This document shows positions 9,130-18,521 of a stretch of DNA of 64,000 bases, piece by piece (positions within the stretch are counted from its first letter, which is position 1; every line of letters starts with the position of its first letter). The position numbers and the translations under genes are program-made. The stretch comes from an uncultured Opitutaceae bacterium (lineage in GTDB: Bacteria > Verrucomicrobiota > Verrucomicrobiia > Opitutales > Opitutaceae), in contig OX638348.1 in assembly GCA_951813085.1 (NCBI GenBank), forward strand, positions 4,612,501 to 4,676,500, in the 5' to 3' direction. The notes beneath the pieces are model-generated. The model was not told where the DNA came from. It ran no database searches and saw nothing but the letters and a program-made list of their open reading frames with translations.

Positions 9130-9840
9130 CTAGCTGAGTTCCGATCGGATGCTTGCGACGATTGCCGCGGGGTCGTCGGCTTGATAGATCGGTCGTCCTA
9201 CGACGATGAAATCACTCCCGGCATCGGCCGCTTTGGCGGGTGTCATAATTCGTTTTTGATCCCCTGCATCGGCTCCGACGGGCCGTACTCCAGGAGTCAC
9301 TAGCGTGATGGATTGGCCGAGCTGCTGCTTAGGGAGAGATACCTCGTGAGGCGAGCAGACGAGTCCGGTCATTCCGGAATCCTGGGCCAGTTGAGCGAGG
9401 CGGGAAATTCGATTTTCAACGGTCTCTTCGATGCCCATCGCTGCTAGGCCCGCCTCGTCCATGGAGGTGAGAACGGTGACGCCGAGCAGTTGCAAGTCGG
9501 GCTTGTTCGATTTCTGCGCCTTTACCGCCCATTCCATCATTTCAGATCCTCCGCAGGCATGCAGAGTGAGCATATGAATCGGCAATTCGCTAACTGATTC
9601 AACCGCTTTGGCCACGGTGTTTGGTATATCGTGCAGTTTCAGGTCCAAGAAGATCTTCTTCCCTAGGTCGCTGATTTCACGAACATACTCGGGTCCATAC
9701 TTGGTGAACATTTGCAGACCAATTTTGACCCACTCTAGATCATCCCCTGCACGCTTTAGGAGATCGATGGCAACGGATCGTTCTTCGATATCGAGGGCGA
9801 GAATGAGCTCGCAGGTTTTCGATTCGTTCATGGTGTTCAT
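9130..9840 (-). CDS. pyrF: Orotidine 5'-phosphate decarboxylase
   Basis: 236 residues from ATG 9840 (a second ATG at 9831 is possible). The enzyme makes UMP in pyrimidine synthesis. It starts with the barrel strand LILALDIEE, followed by the catalytic DxKxxD motif in FLDLKLHDIPNT, then VTPGVRP and FIVVGRPIY for phosphate binding. The open frame continues upstream to 10344, but that part is antisense to ispE and does not look like protein. It is the first gene of the leftward run and lies 148 bases from the divergent ispE start, so the gap should hold two promoters. Confidence 0.94.
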   Translation of the reverse strand: MNTMNESKTCELILALDIEERSVAIDLLKRAGDDLEWVKIGLQMFTKYGPEYVREISDLGKKIFLDLKLHDIPNTVAKAVESVSELPIHMLTLHACGGSEMMEWAVKAQKSNKPDLQLLGVTVLTSMDEAGLAAMGIEETVENRISRLAQLAQDSGMTGLVCSPHEVSLPKQQLGQSITLVTPGVRPVGADAGDQKRIMTPAKAADAGSDFIVVGRPIYQADDPAAIVASIRSELS

Positions 9841-9988
9841 TGAGACTGAGGATTCAAAGGGGTTCTGGAGCGGATGCAAAGGCAAATCAGGGATGGCCAG
9901 AGCTTTGAAAGGGCGGTGCCAGGAAGGGGCGATTGAATGCTTGCGCAATCGTGTGGCCGAGCCAGCGTAGGGGCCGAAGTCGTTTTCA

Positions 9989-10885
9989 ATGGAGATCGAA
10001 TTGCGCAGCCCTGCTAAAATCAATCTGACGCTGTCAATTACAGGACGCAGGTCGGACGGATTCCACGAGCTCGTCAGTTTAGTGGCTCCGCTTAGCTTCG
10101 GGGATGTGGTTGAGTTGAACGTAGATTTGCGGGGAAGTGGGATCGTATTGGAATCTAATGTTCCAGAGCTTCCCACGGGGGAGGCTAATGTCGCTTGGAG
10201 AGCTGCGGAACGATTCATGCAGCATTTCCAGCTTAGTGGCAGGGTAGCTATTCGAATCGGAAAGAAGATCCCCATTGGCGCTGGACTTGGTGGAGGGAGC
10301 AGTAACGCCGCCGCAGTGCTTCGAGGATTGAGCGATCTATTCAATATTGAAGATCAATCAGCTCTGGAGATTCTAGCTTCGGAATTGGGCTCGGATTGTC
10401 CGCTATTCTTGCGCGATGAGCCAGTCATCATGCGGGGTCGAGGCGATCGCATCGAGCGATTGAATAGTCGAGCGATAAGCGACCTTTCAGGAAGACGTAT
10501 CGCGTTGTTCAAGCCGTCTTTCGGGATTTCTACTGCATGGGCCTATGAGACGTTAGCGGCCGGGAAAGGCGGGTATGTAGATCCGCGCGAGGCAGAGGAC
10601 TCGTTGAGCGCATGGCTGTCAGGGAGCAGTTCGCTAGGCGCTATCTTGAGCAATAGCTTCGAGTCGGTTGTCGGGGGAAAATATCCAAGTTTGCCACTAT
10701 TGCTCAATAGGCTCCGCGACGAGACCGGAGCGTTCTGCTTGATGTCAGGAAGTGGAAGCTGCTGCTTTGCGATCTGCGATGCGGCCCAGGAGAAACATAT
10801 AGGGGAAATTGTCGAGGCATGCTGGGGGAAACATGCGTTTTTCGAGTCCACTACTATGCAAGATATAGGGTTGACGGAGGACTGA
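9989..10885 (+). CDS. ispE: 4-diphosphocytidyl-2-C-methyl-D-erythritol kinase
   Basis: 298 residues, GHMP kinase fold. IspE phosphorylates the IspD product, the step between IspD and IspF. The substrate-binding start SPAKINLTLSITGRRSDGFH, the ATP loop IPIGAGLGGGSSNAAA and a late glycine-rich GSGSC segment are visible. It is divergent from pyrF-ispD-ispF, so three consecutive MEP-pathway enzymes sit around one intergenic region and could share control. It is followed after 80 bases by the enzyme I gene. Confidence 0.95.
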   Translation: MEIELRSPAKINLTLSITGRRSDGFHELVSLVAPLSFGDVVELNVDLRGSGIVLESNVPELPTGEANVAWRAAERFMQHFQLSGRVAIRIGKKIPIGAGLGGGSSNAAAVLRGLSDLFNIEDQSALEILASELGSDCPLFLRDEPVIMRGRGDRIERLNSRAISDLSGRRIALFKPSFGISTAWAYETLAAGKGGYVDPREAEDSLSAWLSGSSSLGAILSNSFESVVGGKYPSLPLLLNRLRDETGAFCLMSGSGSCCFAICDAAQEKHIGEIVEACWGKHAFFESTTMQDIGLTED

Positions 10886-10921
10886 GGGCTTTCATTTTGA
10901 AGCGCAGCGAATAGGCAAATC

Positions 10922-10940
10922 GAGGCAAACCCCGTGCCTC
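10922..10940. other. Short inverted repeat between ispE and ptsI
   Basis: Six-base arms GAGGCA and TGCCTC with a seven-base loop, 26 bases before the likely ptsI start. There is no T-run, so it is not a normal intrinsic terminator. It may be a weak attenuator or an mRNA 5' structure. Confidence 0.3.
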
Positions 10941-10965
10941 CCGCCATTTGCGCCCCTCTATTGCT

Positions 10966-12729
10966 ATGGATTCGAAACGAGAAGAGAAGGAGTACCAAGG
11001 GATTGCGGCATCGCCCGGCATCGCCCATGGTCCCGTGTCTCTGCTTAGAGAGACGGAACTCTCGATTCCCAAGTATAAGATCGAATCCGATCGCCTCGAA
11101 GATGAGAACATTCGATTCGAGAACGCCTTGCTTTCGACTCGCAAGCAGATTCAGGCGATTCGGGATCAAGTCGAGACCAGCCTGGGCGAGGATGAAGCCC
11201 GCATCTTCGACGCTCACTTGCTCGTCCTAGAAGATCAGGCATTGATCGACGAGACTATCCGCGAGATGAAAAGCGATCTCGTTAATGTTGAATCGGCTGT
11301 CTGGACAGTGGGAAACAGGTATATCGAAGCGTTTGGGCAAATTGACGACGAGTACTTGAGAGAGCGCGCGAGCGATATCCGAGATGTGATGCGGCGTTTG
11401 CTTAGCAATCTTACCGGCGAGTCACTCGGCGATGGCGATCGTCCCGACGATAAGCACGTAATTGTCGCCCATGAGATTTCTCCGTCCGATTCGGCGTGCA
11501 TCGACAAGGACCATCTTTTGGGGTTGGTCACCGATATCGGAGGAAAGACGGGCCATACCGTAATTGTGGCCCGGTCGATGAATATTCCAGCGGTGGTGGG
11601 CTTGGGAGATTTGTCGAAAAAAGTCAGTCCTGGCGATGTGATCCTGGTGGATGGTTATGAGGGTAATGTAATCGTTAACCCGAGCGATTCGACCATCTTC
11701 CGGTATGGAAAGCTCAAGGACGAGCACATCACCTTGGAGAAGCGCATGCTCGCGCTTTCAAAGGACGTTTCCCAAACGAAAGACGGCCACAAGATACGCC
11801 TGATGGCTAATATCGAATCCGAGAAGGAGGCGAAACGGGCTCTCGAAATAGGGGCGGACGGGATCGGATTGTTCCGAACCGAATACTTGTTCTTGAATGT
11901 CCGCAAATTGCCGAGCGAAGAGGAACAGTATCTAGCCTACCGCGAAGTGGCGGAAACCATGGGCGATCTTCCCGTAGTCATTCGAACCTTGGATTTAGGA
12001 GGGGACAAAATTTCGACAGCGCGTGCCCTTGGGATGCATCACGAGTCCAATCCCTTCCTGGGGTACCGAGCGATTCGGTATTGCTTGGACAATGTTGAAC
12101 TTTTCAATACGCAGCTCCGAGCTCTGCTTCGATCCAGCGTCCATGGAAATGTACGTATCATGTATCCAATGATTAGCGGGGCTCCGGAGTTGATACAGGC
12201 GAACGAATGTTTGCAGAGCGCCAAGGAACAGCTTCGAGACGAAGGAATCGCATTCAACGACGATATTGAAGTCGGATCGATGATTGAGATTCCGAGCGCC
12301 GCAGTTGCCAGCGACACATTGGTGGAAGGCTCGTCGTTCTTTAGCATCGGATCCAATGATTTGATACAGTACTTGATGGCGGTCGACCGGTTGAATGATC
12401 GAGTGGCTCATCTTTACGAGCCCACCCATCCTTCAGTTGTTCGAACGCTTAAGATGGTCGTCGACGCGGCCCGAAAAGGAGAAATAGACGTTTCCATATG
12501 CGGTGAAACAGCGGGTGATCCTGTGATGGTACCATTGCTGATTGGCTTGGGAATTGAGTCCTTAAGCATGTCGCCCAGCCTGCTGCCTAACGCGAAATAC
12601 GTGGTGCAAAGCATGGAATTGCAGGAAGCGAAGGACCTAGCTGCGATGGCGCTTCAGGAAACGGATGGATCTGTCATTCTTGAGAAGCTGACAGAATTCT
12701 ACGATGCCCGGATGGCTTCGTTGTATTAG
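10966..12729 (+). CDS. ptsI: Phosphoenolpyruvate-protein phosphotransferase (PTS enzyme I)
   Basis: About 587 residues from ATG 10966; an upstream TTG at 10948 is less likely. Enzyme I takes phosphate from PEP and passes it to HPr. The order is: N-terminal HPr-interacting helices, the phosphohistidine loop GGKTGHTVIVARSMNIPAV with the histidine at 197, then the PEP-binding barrel with RTEYLFL, DLGGDK, FSIGSNDLIQYLMAVDR and the late CGETAGD cysteine. In E. coli the loop reads GGRTSH, so Ser is Gly here. No HPr or sugar-specific component lies in the window, so it may serve a regulatory (nitrogen-type or HprK-linked) pathway. That last point is inference. Confidence 0.92.
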   Translation: MDSKREEKEYQGIAASPGIAHGPVSLLRETELSIPKYKIESDRLEDENIRFENALLSTRKQIQAIRDQVETSLGEDEARIFDAHLLVLEDQALIDETIREMKSDLVNVESAVWTVGNRYIEAFGQIDDEYLRERASDIRDVMRRLLSNLTGESLGDGDRPDDKHVIVAHEISPSDSACIDKDHLLGLVTDIGGKTGHTVIVARSMNIPAVVGLGDLSKKVSPGDVILVDGYEGNVIVNPSDSTIFRYGKLKDEHITLEKRMLALSKDVSQTKDGHKIRLMANIESEKEAKRALEIGADGIGLFRTEYLFLNVRKLPSEEEQYLAYREVAETMGDLPVVIRTLDLGGDKISTARALGMHHESNPFLGYRAIRYCLDNVELFNTQLRALLRSSVHGNVRIMYPMISGAPELIQANECLQSAKEQLRDEGIAFNDDIEVGSMIEIPSAAVASDTLVEGSSFFSIGSNDLIQYLMAVDRLNDRVAHLYEPTHPSVVRTLKMVVDAARKGEIDVSICGETAGDPVMVPLLIGLGIESLSMSPSLLPNAKYVVQSMELQEAKDLAAMALQETDGSVILEKLTEFYDARMASLY

Positions 12730-12743
12730 ATCCCTGGTAGTTC

Positions 12744-13676
12744 CTATTGCTTGACGCCTGTGGCTAAAATCGTTTCGAACCCGGGCTCTTGAGCCTCTTT
12801 CGATACAACGGATACCGATACGTTTTCAAATCCAGCAGCCTTCAGCCACGAGTGGAGTTTCTTCTCCGAAAATCCTAGCCAGGTATCGGCATAAAGCTCT
12901 CTCGCCTTTTCAAAGGTATGTTCCTTCAGGTCGAGAATGATAATTCTCCCGCCAGGTTTGGAGATTCGATAGGCCTCCGATATCGCTTTTTCAGGATGCT
13001 GCGCGTGGTGCAAGGCCTGGCTCAGCAACGCGATATCAACGGATGCATCCTCCAATGGGGCCTCTTCTATGTCCCCCAGAAGATAACGCAGATTCTCGAG
13101 CTGATTGGTTTCCGCGAGCCCCGTTCCTACCTCGACCATTTTGGGAGAGTTATCGATGCAGTAGACCGTTTTCGCTTGCCGGGCGATCAATTGCGAAATC
13201 ATCCCTTCGCCAGCGCCCAGGTCCGCTACGACCACTTTCGGCACGAAGTGAATCAGCATGTGGCCGATGCCCTCCCAGGAACGCCCGGGGCAGTAGTTCT
13301 TGCCGAGGCGGCCCGCGATCAAGTTGAAATATTCCTCAGCGACCTTGCGGCGTTTTTGCAGGACTCTTTCCAGGTTTTCTCGGTCTTCTTTGAGCTCCGT
13401 AGAATCAGAGACGGAACGAATGGCTGCCGCGATCAGTTCAGAATCAGTCAATGACCCCTTCGACTGAAGGGAGTAGAAGCTCTTTTTCCCTTCCCGGCGA
13501 TCGCTTACAAGCTCTGCTTGTCGCAGGAGCGCAAGCTGAGAGGAGATCCGTGATTGGGTCATCCCAAGGGCTTCTTGAAGTTCCGCAACGGAAAGCTCTT
13601 CACTTTGCAGAAGCGCTAGGATTCGAAGCCTCGTGGGTTCGGAGAGAACTTTAAGCGTGTCCCAAGCAGGTTTCAT
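12744..13676 (-). CDS. ArsR-type regulator fused to SAM-dependent methyltransferase
   Basis: 310 residues. Residues 1-75 form an ArsR-like winged helix (LSEPTRLRILALLQSEELSV, then the recognition helix MTQSRISSQLALLRQ and a wing with REGKKSFYSL). A helical linker leads to a class I methyltransferase, motif I VVADLGAGEGMI at 149-160 and a UbiE/COQ5-like LSQALHHAQHPEKAI and KPGGRIIILDL. Fusions of this kind are common and often sit near methionine or SAM cycle genes, but none is next to it here. It may sense SAM or methylate a small molecule; the DNA target is unknown. It converges on ptsI with 14 bases between them. Confidence 0.85.
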   Translation of the reverse strand: MKPAWDTLKVLSEPTRLRILALLQSEELSVAELQEALGMTQSRISSQLALLRQAELVSDRREGKKSFYSLQSKGSLTDSELIAAAIRSVSDSTELKEDRENLERVLQKRRKVAEEYFNLIAGRLGKNYCPGRSWEGIGHMLIHFVPKVVVADLGAGEGMISQLIARQAKTVYCIDNSPKMVEVGTGLAETNQLENLRYLLGDIEEAPLEDASVDIALLSQALHHAQHPEKAISEAYRISKPGGRIIILDLKEHTFEKARELYADTWLGFSEKKLHSWLKAAGFENVSVSVVSKEAQEPGFETILATGVKQ

Positions 13677-13726
13677 TCACGAAAAGTAAGCAGTAAGTTC
13701 GCCCAATAAAGAAGAACAAAATGGGC

Positions 13727-13763
13727 GTAAAAAAGCCGCGTTCCCTAGCGAGGAAACGCGGCT
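13727..13763 (-). terminator. Rho-independent terminator after the GreA-like gene
   Basis: Read leftward, a hairpin with arms AGCCGCGTTTCCT and its near-complement (one mismatch, four-base loop) is followed by a run of six Ts at 13734-13729. It lies about 33 bases past the stop of the gene ending at 13796 and before the ArsR-methyltransferase start. Confidence 0.85.
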
Positions 13764-13795
13764 GAAAGTAAAGGCTGCGATTGAGCGGATCGCTC

Positions 13796-15655
13796 TTAGC
13801 TCGCGACTGCGTCGACGTAGCGGCTAATCGAGATAATCTTCAGCAAGCTGTCGACTCCTTCGATGTGTAGCTCGACCTCGTCATCAGGCGACTTGCCGAG
13901 CAGCGCTTTGCCCAGTGGCGTCTGATACGATATAACCTGCTTCTCTGGATCGCTGTCCCAAGCGCCTAGAATCGTGTACGTAACCTCCTTGTTGGTCTTT
14001 TCGTCGAGCAAGAAAACCACGCTCCCGATTCCGACCGTTTCGGTACCGATTTCAGCGAAATCGGTAATCTTTGCGCGCTGCAAATCCATTTCCAGCTTGT
14101 TGCGGCGGGCCAGCAATAGGGACTGGTCCTGCTTCGCCATCTTGTATTCGGAATTTTCCTTCAAGTCCCCATGCTCGCGAGCGATACCGATCGCCTTGCT
14201 GTTCTCTGGGATCTGCTTCGTGACAAGATCATCGTACTCGGCGACTGACTTGTCATAGCTTTCGCGGGAAACAATCAGGCCGATAGCCTTGGGTTCCTCG
14301 CCCGTCTCCAACAGCGATTGGACCGCTGGGAAAATCTTGATGAACCGGGCAAGCAACGATTTTTTGGTCAATTCCTCGAAGCCTTGATTGAGCAAGAGGT
14401 TGTTGGCCAAGTCCCTCGCCGTTTCGGAGTCCGCTTCGGCCAAAAGGTCAGGGATCAACTCCGCATCTTCGTTAAGGATGTCTGCGAGCGGTATCCGTCG
14501 AGACGTTACGATTTGCAAGGCTTCGTAGTCGATCGCGTAGAAAATCGCATTGAGCAAGCGAGGCTTGATCATTGGACGCACGAGGTTGCCGAACTTTCGG
14601 GAATTGCGGTTCTTGACGATCCAAAGAAGAACTGGCTCTTTCAGGTTCTGCTCGGTTTGCCAGCGCTCGAACGTATCCAAAAGCTCCTTATCAAATCCAT
14701 TTAGAAGAAGGAAGTTCACGCAGTCGGTAGTGAATTTTCCACTGCTGCTCTTCAATAGGTTGAAAGAAATTTCTTTCCAGTCCGCAGGATGAGCCTCCTT
14801 GATCAGTTCCAACGCTCTCGACTGAAGATTCGTCGCCAATTCCTTAAGAAGCGCATCGAGGCCTTCCACATCGCTAACGAGCTCGGACAGTACCGGCTCG
14901 AATTCAGCGGTATCGACCTCGAGGATTGTCGCCAGATCGTTGCGGATCCATGCGCCCTTGAGCTTTTCGGCGGGCGAAAGCTGGTTACTTTCCTTTACTG
15001 CGGTAGCGAGACCGTGAAGAACGACTGCAAGCTGCTCCTTGATCTCGGGCTTTTCCTTTACGGTATCGAGAAGCTTATCGGCGATTACGACGCGGCGCTT
15101 TGAAGACTGGGTCGCTTCGTATTCCTCTAGAAGCTCATCCTCGATACTGACGGGTTCTTCGCGGAGAACGTACATTCCCGTCTTGCGGGGCGGGACAGCG
15201 ATTCGAGGATCCTTCGCCAGGATCTTCTTGGTAGCGGTCCACCATTTCTTGAACTTTACCGGGTCTCCGATGACCTGAATCAAGATGCTCTCTACTTCTA
15301 CGGCGCTGGTAGCGCCATTTGGATATTGCTTGAGAAGCTCGACCACCAAGTCTGCTTGCTGGTTCGAGATCATTTCGGCAATTGCATCGGGCTCGGTCTC
15401 CTTGCGAGCCATCAAATGCTCGGGCGGAAGGACTTGCATCGTGACGACGCAGAAACCGGGATCCATCCGATGGCCTTCTTTTCCTTCGAAATCGATAATC
15501 AGCTTGGAGCTGGCGGCATCGTATTCCTTAATTTGGCCGAACCCCCAGCTCTGGTGGATACAGTAGCTTCCGGGCTGCATTGACTCGAGCTTCGCTTTAG
15601 CGGGCTTGAGCTCGGGTTTCCGCGTAATGAGTTCTAATACGGCTTCTTCGTTCAT
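13796..15655 (-). CDS. Large GreA/GreB-like transcription factor with N-terminal extension
   Basis: 619 residues, about four times the length of GreA. The last 150 residues match GreA: the coiled-coil tip AREHGDLKENSEYKMAK carries the acidic pair that re-activates RNA polymerase for cleavage of backtracked RNA, and the C-terminal FKBP-like part has GSVVFLLDEKTNKEVTYTI and SYQTPLGKALLGKSPDDEV. The N-terminal 450 residues are mostly helical. An SH3-like segment near residues 30-65 (SYCIHQSWGFGQIKEYD) recalls CarD/Mfd-type polymerase-binding folds, but that is a guess. Long GreA relatives of this type occur in Verrucomicrobiota. It has its own terminator and is divergent from rsmB. Confidence 0.82.
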   Translation of the reverse strand: MNEEAVLELITRKPELKPAKAKLESMQPGSYCIHQSWGFGQIKEYDAASSKLIIDFEGKEGHRMDPGFCVVTMQVLPPEHLMARKETEPDAIAEMISNQQADLVVELLKQYPNGATSAVEVESILIQVIGDPVKFKKWWTATKKILAKDPRIAVPPRKTGMYVLREEPVSIEDELLEEYEATQSSKRRVVIADKLLDTVKEKPEIKEQLAVVLHGLATAVKESNQLSPAEKLKGAWIRNDLATILEVDTAEFEPVLSELVSDVEGLDALLKELATNLQSRALELIKEAHPADWKEISFNLLKSSSGKFTTDCVNFLLLNGFDKELLDTFERWQTEQNLKEPVLLWIVKNRNSRKFGNLVRPMIKPRLLNAIFYAIDYEALQIVTSRRIPLADILNEDAELIPDLLAEADSETARDLANNLLLNQGFEELTKKSLLARFIKIFPAVQSLLETGEEPKAIGLIVSRESYDKSVAEYDDLVTKQIPENSKAIGIAREHGDLKENSEYKMAKQDQSLLLARRNKLEMDLQRAKITDFAEIGTETVGIGSVVFLLDEKTNKEVTYTILGAWDSDPEKQVISYQTPLGKALLGKSPDDEVELHIEGVDSLLKIISISRYVDAVAS

Positions 15656-15745
15656 CTGAAGTTATGAGACTAAAAATTTAAGAGAGGCGGCTTTTTATGC
15701 GGTTGTCAACGAACGACTCTTCCCCAATTTAGTTCGCCCTTGCAA

Positions 15746-16999
15746 ATGAGCCACACTTCTTGGAGCTGGGCAGTCGAATTGACCTCCCGATTCGTCAAAA
15801 AGCCCGCCCGGTTGTCGCATCTTCTCGAGCGGTTGCCGGTAGGAATGGATTCCAGCCATCAGAGGCGCTGCCGCTTTCTGCTTACAGGCGTGATCCGGAA
15901 CCTGAGCCTGCTCGAAAGCGTATTGGATGCATTGCTGCGCAAGCGCCCGCGCCCGGGAATGTGGGCTTCCCTGCTTGTGGCGGAATTCGAAATCATGGAG
16001 GAGCCCGACAAGGCGGCGAAAATAGTGGATCACGCGATCGGTCAGATTGGCAAGCGATTCAGCCCCCGCGAGAAAGCGATGGCCAATGCCGTTTTGCGAA
16101 AGGCCGCTGCAGGCTTGGAGGAGGCTTGCCGACAAGCGCCCGTCGGTTCTGACGCTTTAGCGGTACGGTATAGCCACCTGAAATGGCGGGTGGAACGTTG
16201 GCTGGAAGAATTCGGATTGGAAGCGACAACGCGATTGCTGCAATGGAACGCCCTCGACCCCGATGTATACTTCTTCCCCATCTCGAACGCTGCCGCAGGC
16301 GATTTTGGCACGCCGACTCCTTGGTCGCCCTACCGGAAAGTATCGGGCGACGATTGGAGGTCCGCCCTGCGTCGGCTCGACGATGGAGAGATCTACATCC
16401 AGAATCCAGCGGCTCGACTGGCGCCCGAAATGATCGCGGACCGCTTTGAAGGAGGGAGCATATTGGACCTCTGCGCGGCCCCAGGCGGGAAGAGCCTTTA
16501 TTTAGAGCAGGCGCTCAATTCCGGTCTGGAACGTATTGTCTCGGTCGATCTGCCTGGCCCGAGGTTCGACCGCCTAGCGGAAAATCTAGATCGATCTGGC
16601 TCGACCCGGATCGAGGCTTTGGCTTCCGACTTGTTCGGGCTTGATGATCCGGACCTGCTGGGCGCATTCCAAACGGTGTTGCTGGACGCTCCCTGCAGCA
16701 ACTCGGGCGTGATCCAGAAAAAGCCGGATGTTAAGTGGCGCTTTTCCGAGGATGACCTGAAAGGGGTGATTGCATTGCAGAAATCGATGATCGAAAAAGC
16801 CGCTTCATTTGTGTCCCGAGGGGGACTGCTGGTCTACAGCACGTGCAGCATCGACTCGGATGAAAACGAAGCGGTTGTCGCTCACTTCTTGAAAACGGAA
16901 TCGGGAATCGGATTCAAGGTGGTGGAATCGAAAACGAGCCTTCCCTGGGAAACTCCACACGACGGAGCAGGCGTCCACCTCCTACGCCGAGAGGCCTAG
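15746..16999 (+). CDS. rsmB: 16S rRNA (cytosine-C5) methyltransferase, RsmB/Sun type
   Basis: About 417 residues from ATG 15746. An N-terminal NusB-like helical domain (to about residue 140) is followed by the Rossmann methyltransferase. SAM motif I is DLCAAPGGKSLYLEQAL; both cysteines of the m5C mechanism are present, in LDAPCSNSGV and VYSTCSID. In E. coli RsmB methylates C967 of 16S rRNA; the exact target here is inferred from family. The stop codon shares the palindrome CTAG with the stop of the convergent MFS gene, so the two genes overlap by four bases. Confidence 0.9.
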   Translation: MSHTSWSWAVELTSRFVKKPARLSHLLERLPVGMDSSHQRRCRFLLTGVIRNLSLLESVLDALLRKRPRPGMWASLLVAEFEIMEEPDKAAKIVDHAIGQIGKRFSPREKAMANAVLRKAAAGLEEACRQAPVGSDALAVRYSHLKWRVERWLEEFGLEATTRLLQWNALDPDVYFFPISNAAAGDFGTPTPWSPYRKVSGDDWRSALRRLDDGEIYIQNPAARLAPEMIADRFEGGSILDLCAAPGGKSLYLEQALNSGLERIVSVDLPGPRFDRLAENLDRSGSTRIEALASDLFGLDDPDLLGAFQTVLLDAPCSNSGVIQKKPDVKWRFSEDDLKGVIALQKSMIEKAASFVSRGGLLVYSTCSIDSDENEAVVAHFLKTESGIGFKVVESKTSLPWETPHDGAGVHLLRREA

Positions 17000-18309
17000 C
17001 TTTTGGTAGGGTTGGGCAGTCGACTGCTGAGAACGACTGCAATAGCGGTGATGGCGGCCCCGGCAAAGTAGAGCTGCGCGGATCCGAACATCCAAAATAC
17101 GATACTCGCCAATATTGGGCCGATCGCTCTCGCTAACGATCCGATCGAACGGAATGCGCCGAGCGCTTTGCCCTGCTCCGAGTCGCTCGCGAACAATGAA
17201 ACCAGAGAAGTGAGAGTGGGGCTGCAAAGTCCGACTCCGAATGCCAAGAAAGCCAGTCCTACGTAGAGCGTGCCTACCGACGAGGCGATCCCGAGGAAAA
17301 CGAGCCCCACCATGACATGACCGAGTCCTGCAGTAGCCACTCGCTTCTCGCCCAGTTTGGGAGCGAGTCGTCGCACCAGTCCACCCTGCACCAGTACGAG
17401 AACGAGACCCACGAAAACCATCATCCACGCATTTTGTGTCGCCGTGAAGCCAAACCGATCCGCGCCGAGGAAAGTGAGCGTGAATTCCATGCCCGCAAAC
17501 GCGAACATGAATACAAAGTAGGTGAGGTTGATTTTCCCGATCGCTGGGGGGAGCTTTTGAGTGAGGCGATCGATCGGGTTGCGCGATTCTGGCTGGGACC
17601 GATTCTCTTCGGTCAGCGATTCCTTGAATCGCGCGTTTACCCAGAGGAAATTCACGAGGGCCAGGATGGCGGCGACGAAAGCGACTACCGAGAATGGATT
17701 GATGCCGAATCGAGCCCATTCGGGATTTGATTCTAGCAGATTGTATTGAGCGAAGAATCCTCCCAATGCAGGTCCGAGGATAAAGCCGAGGCCAAAGGCG
17801 GCTCCAACGACGCCCATCCCTTTGGATCGATTTTCCTTCGTCGTAATGTCTGCGACGGCGGCGGTCGCGACCGAGATATTGCCGCTCATGCAGCCTCCAA
17901 CGAAGCGAGCGATAACAAGCAAGGCAAAGCTGCCCGCAAATCCCCACAGGATGTAGCTGGCGAAGACGCCCAGGGTAGTAATGAGTAGAATCGGGCGGCG
18001 GCCCTTCTGGTCGGACAGGCCTCCCCAGATGGGCGCGAAGAAGAATTGGAGTACCGCGTAGAGAGAGCCGAGTATCCCGCCGAATAGCACAGGGGTAAAG
18101 CGGTCGCCTCCGCCCATCGCATTGGAAAGCTCATTGAGCGATCCTGTGAGGTCGCTCAGAATCCCGCTTTGCCCATAGTGCTCGAGAATGTCGGGCAGCA
18201 ACGGGAAGATTATGCTGAAGCCTACCAGATCGATGAAAATGGTCAGAAAAATCACTCCTAGCGAAAGGGGCTTCGAGTCGTGATTGGGCTGTTCAGAATC
18301 GTTGCTCAA
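16996..18309 (-). CDS. MFS transporter, TetA-like drug/metabolite exporter
   Basis: 437 residues with about 12 membrane helices. The first helix reads GVIFLTIFIDLVGFSIIFPL, typical of the TCR/Tet subgroup, and the loop 2-3 signature GGLSDQKGRRP is present, with a second acidic-glycine region in the middle. It probably exports a drug or metabolite in exchange for protons; substrate unknown, and tetracycline resistance should not be assumed. It is monocistronic in appearance: 212 bases separate it from the membrane protein gene upstream. Confidence 0.85.
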   Translation of the reverse strand: MSNDSEQPNHDSKPLSLGVIFLTIFIDLVGFSIIFPLLPDILEHYGQSGILSDLTGSLNELSNAMGGGDRFTPVLFGGILGSLYAVLQFFFAPIWGGLSDQKGRRPILLITTLGVFASYILWGFAGSFALLVIARFVGGCMSGNISVATAAVADITTKENRSKGMGVVGAAFGLGFILGPALGGFFAQYNLLESNPEWARFGINPFSVVAFVAAILALVNFLWVNARFKESLTEENRSQPESRNPIDRLTQKLPPAIGKINLTYFVFMFAFAGMEFTLTFLGADRFGFTATQNAWMMVFVGLVLVLVQGGLVRRLAPKLGEKRVATAGLGHVMVGLVFLGIASSVGTLYVGLAFLAFGVGLCSPTLTSLVSLFASDSEQGKALGAFRSIGSLARAIGPILASIVFWMFGSAQLYFAGAAITAIAVVLSSRLPNPTKS

Positions 18310-18521
18310 GAGCCAGGTTTATTGGGCCCTCTCTGGTTGAGCGCAAGTGTTTAGTCCAGGCCGATGCGTTCGTTTTGGAAATGGTTGGCGCGATCGGCGC
18401 TCCTTCGCAGCGATTCGGAATTACGATGAAACGAGAATGCCCTTCGCTAGCGCGTGGATATAGGCGAGCTCGTCTTTCGGAAGGCCCGCGCCAAACGAGG
18501 TCTGGGCAGTGTCAGACACAA

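Noticed and set aside
9841..10344. N-terminal extension of pyrF by 168 residues
   Set aside because: It is antisense to ispE, has no OMP decarboxylase content and PyrF starts normally at 9840.
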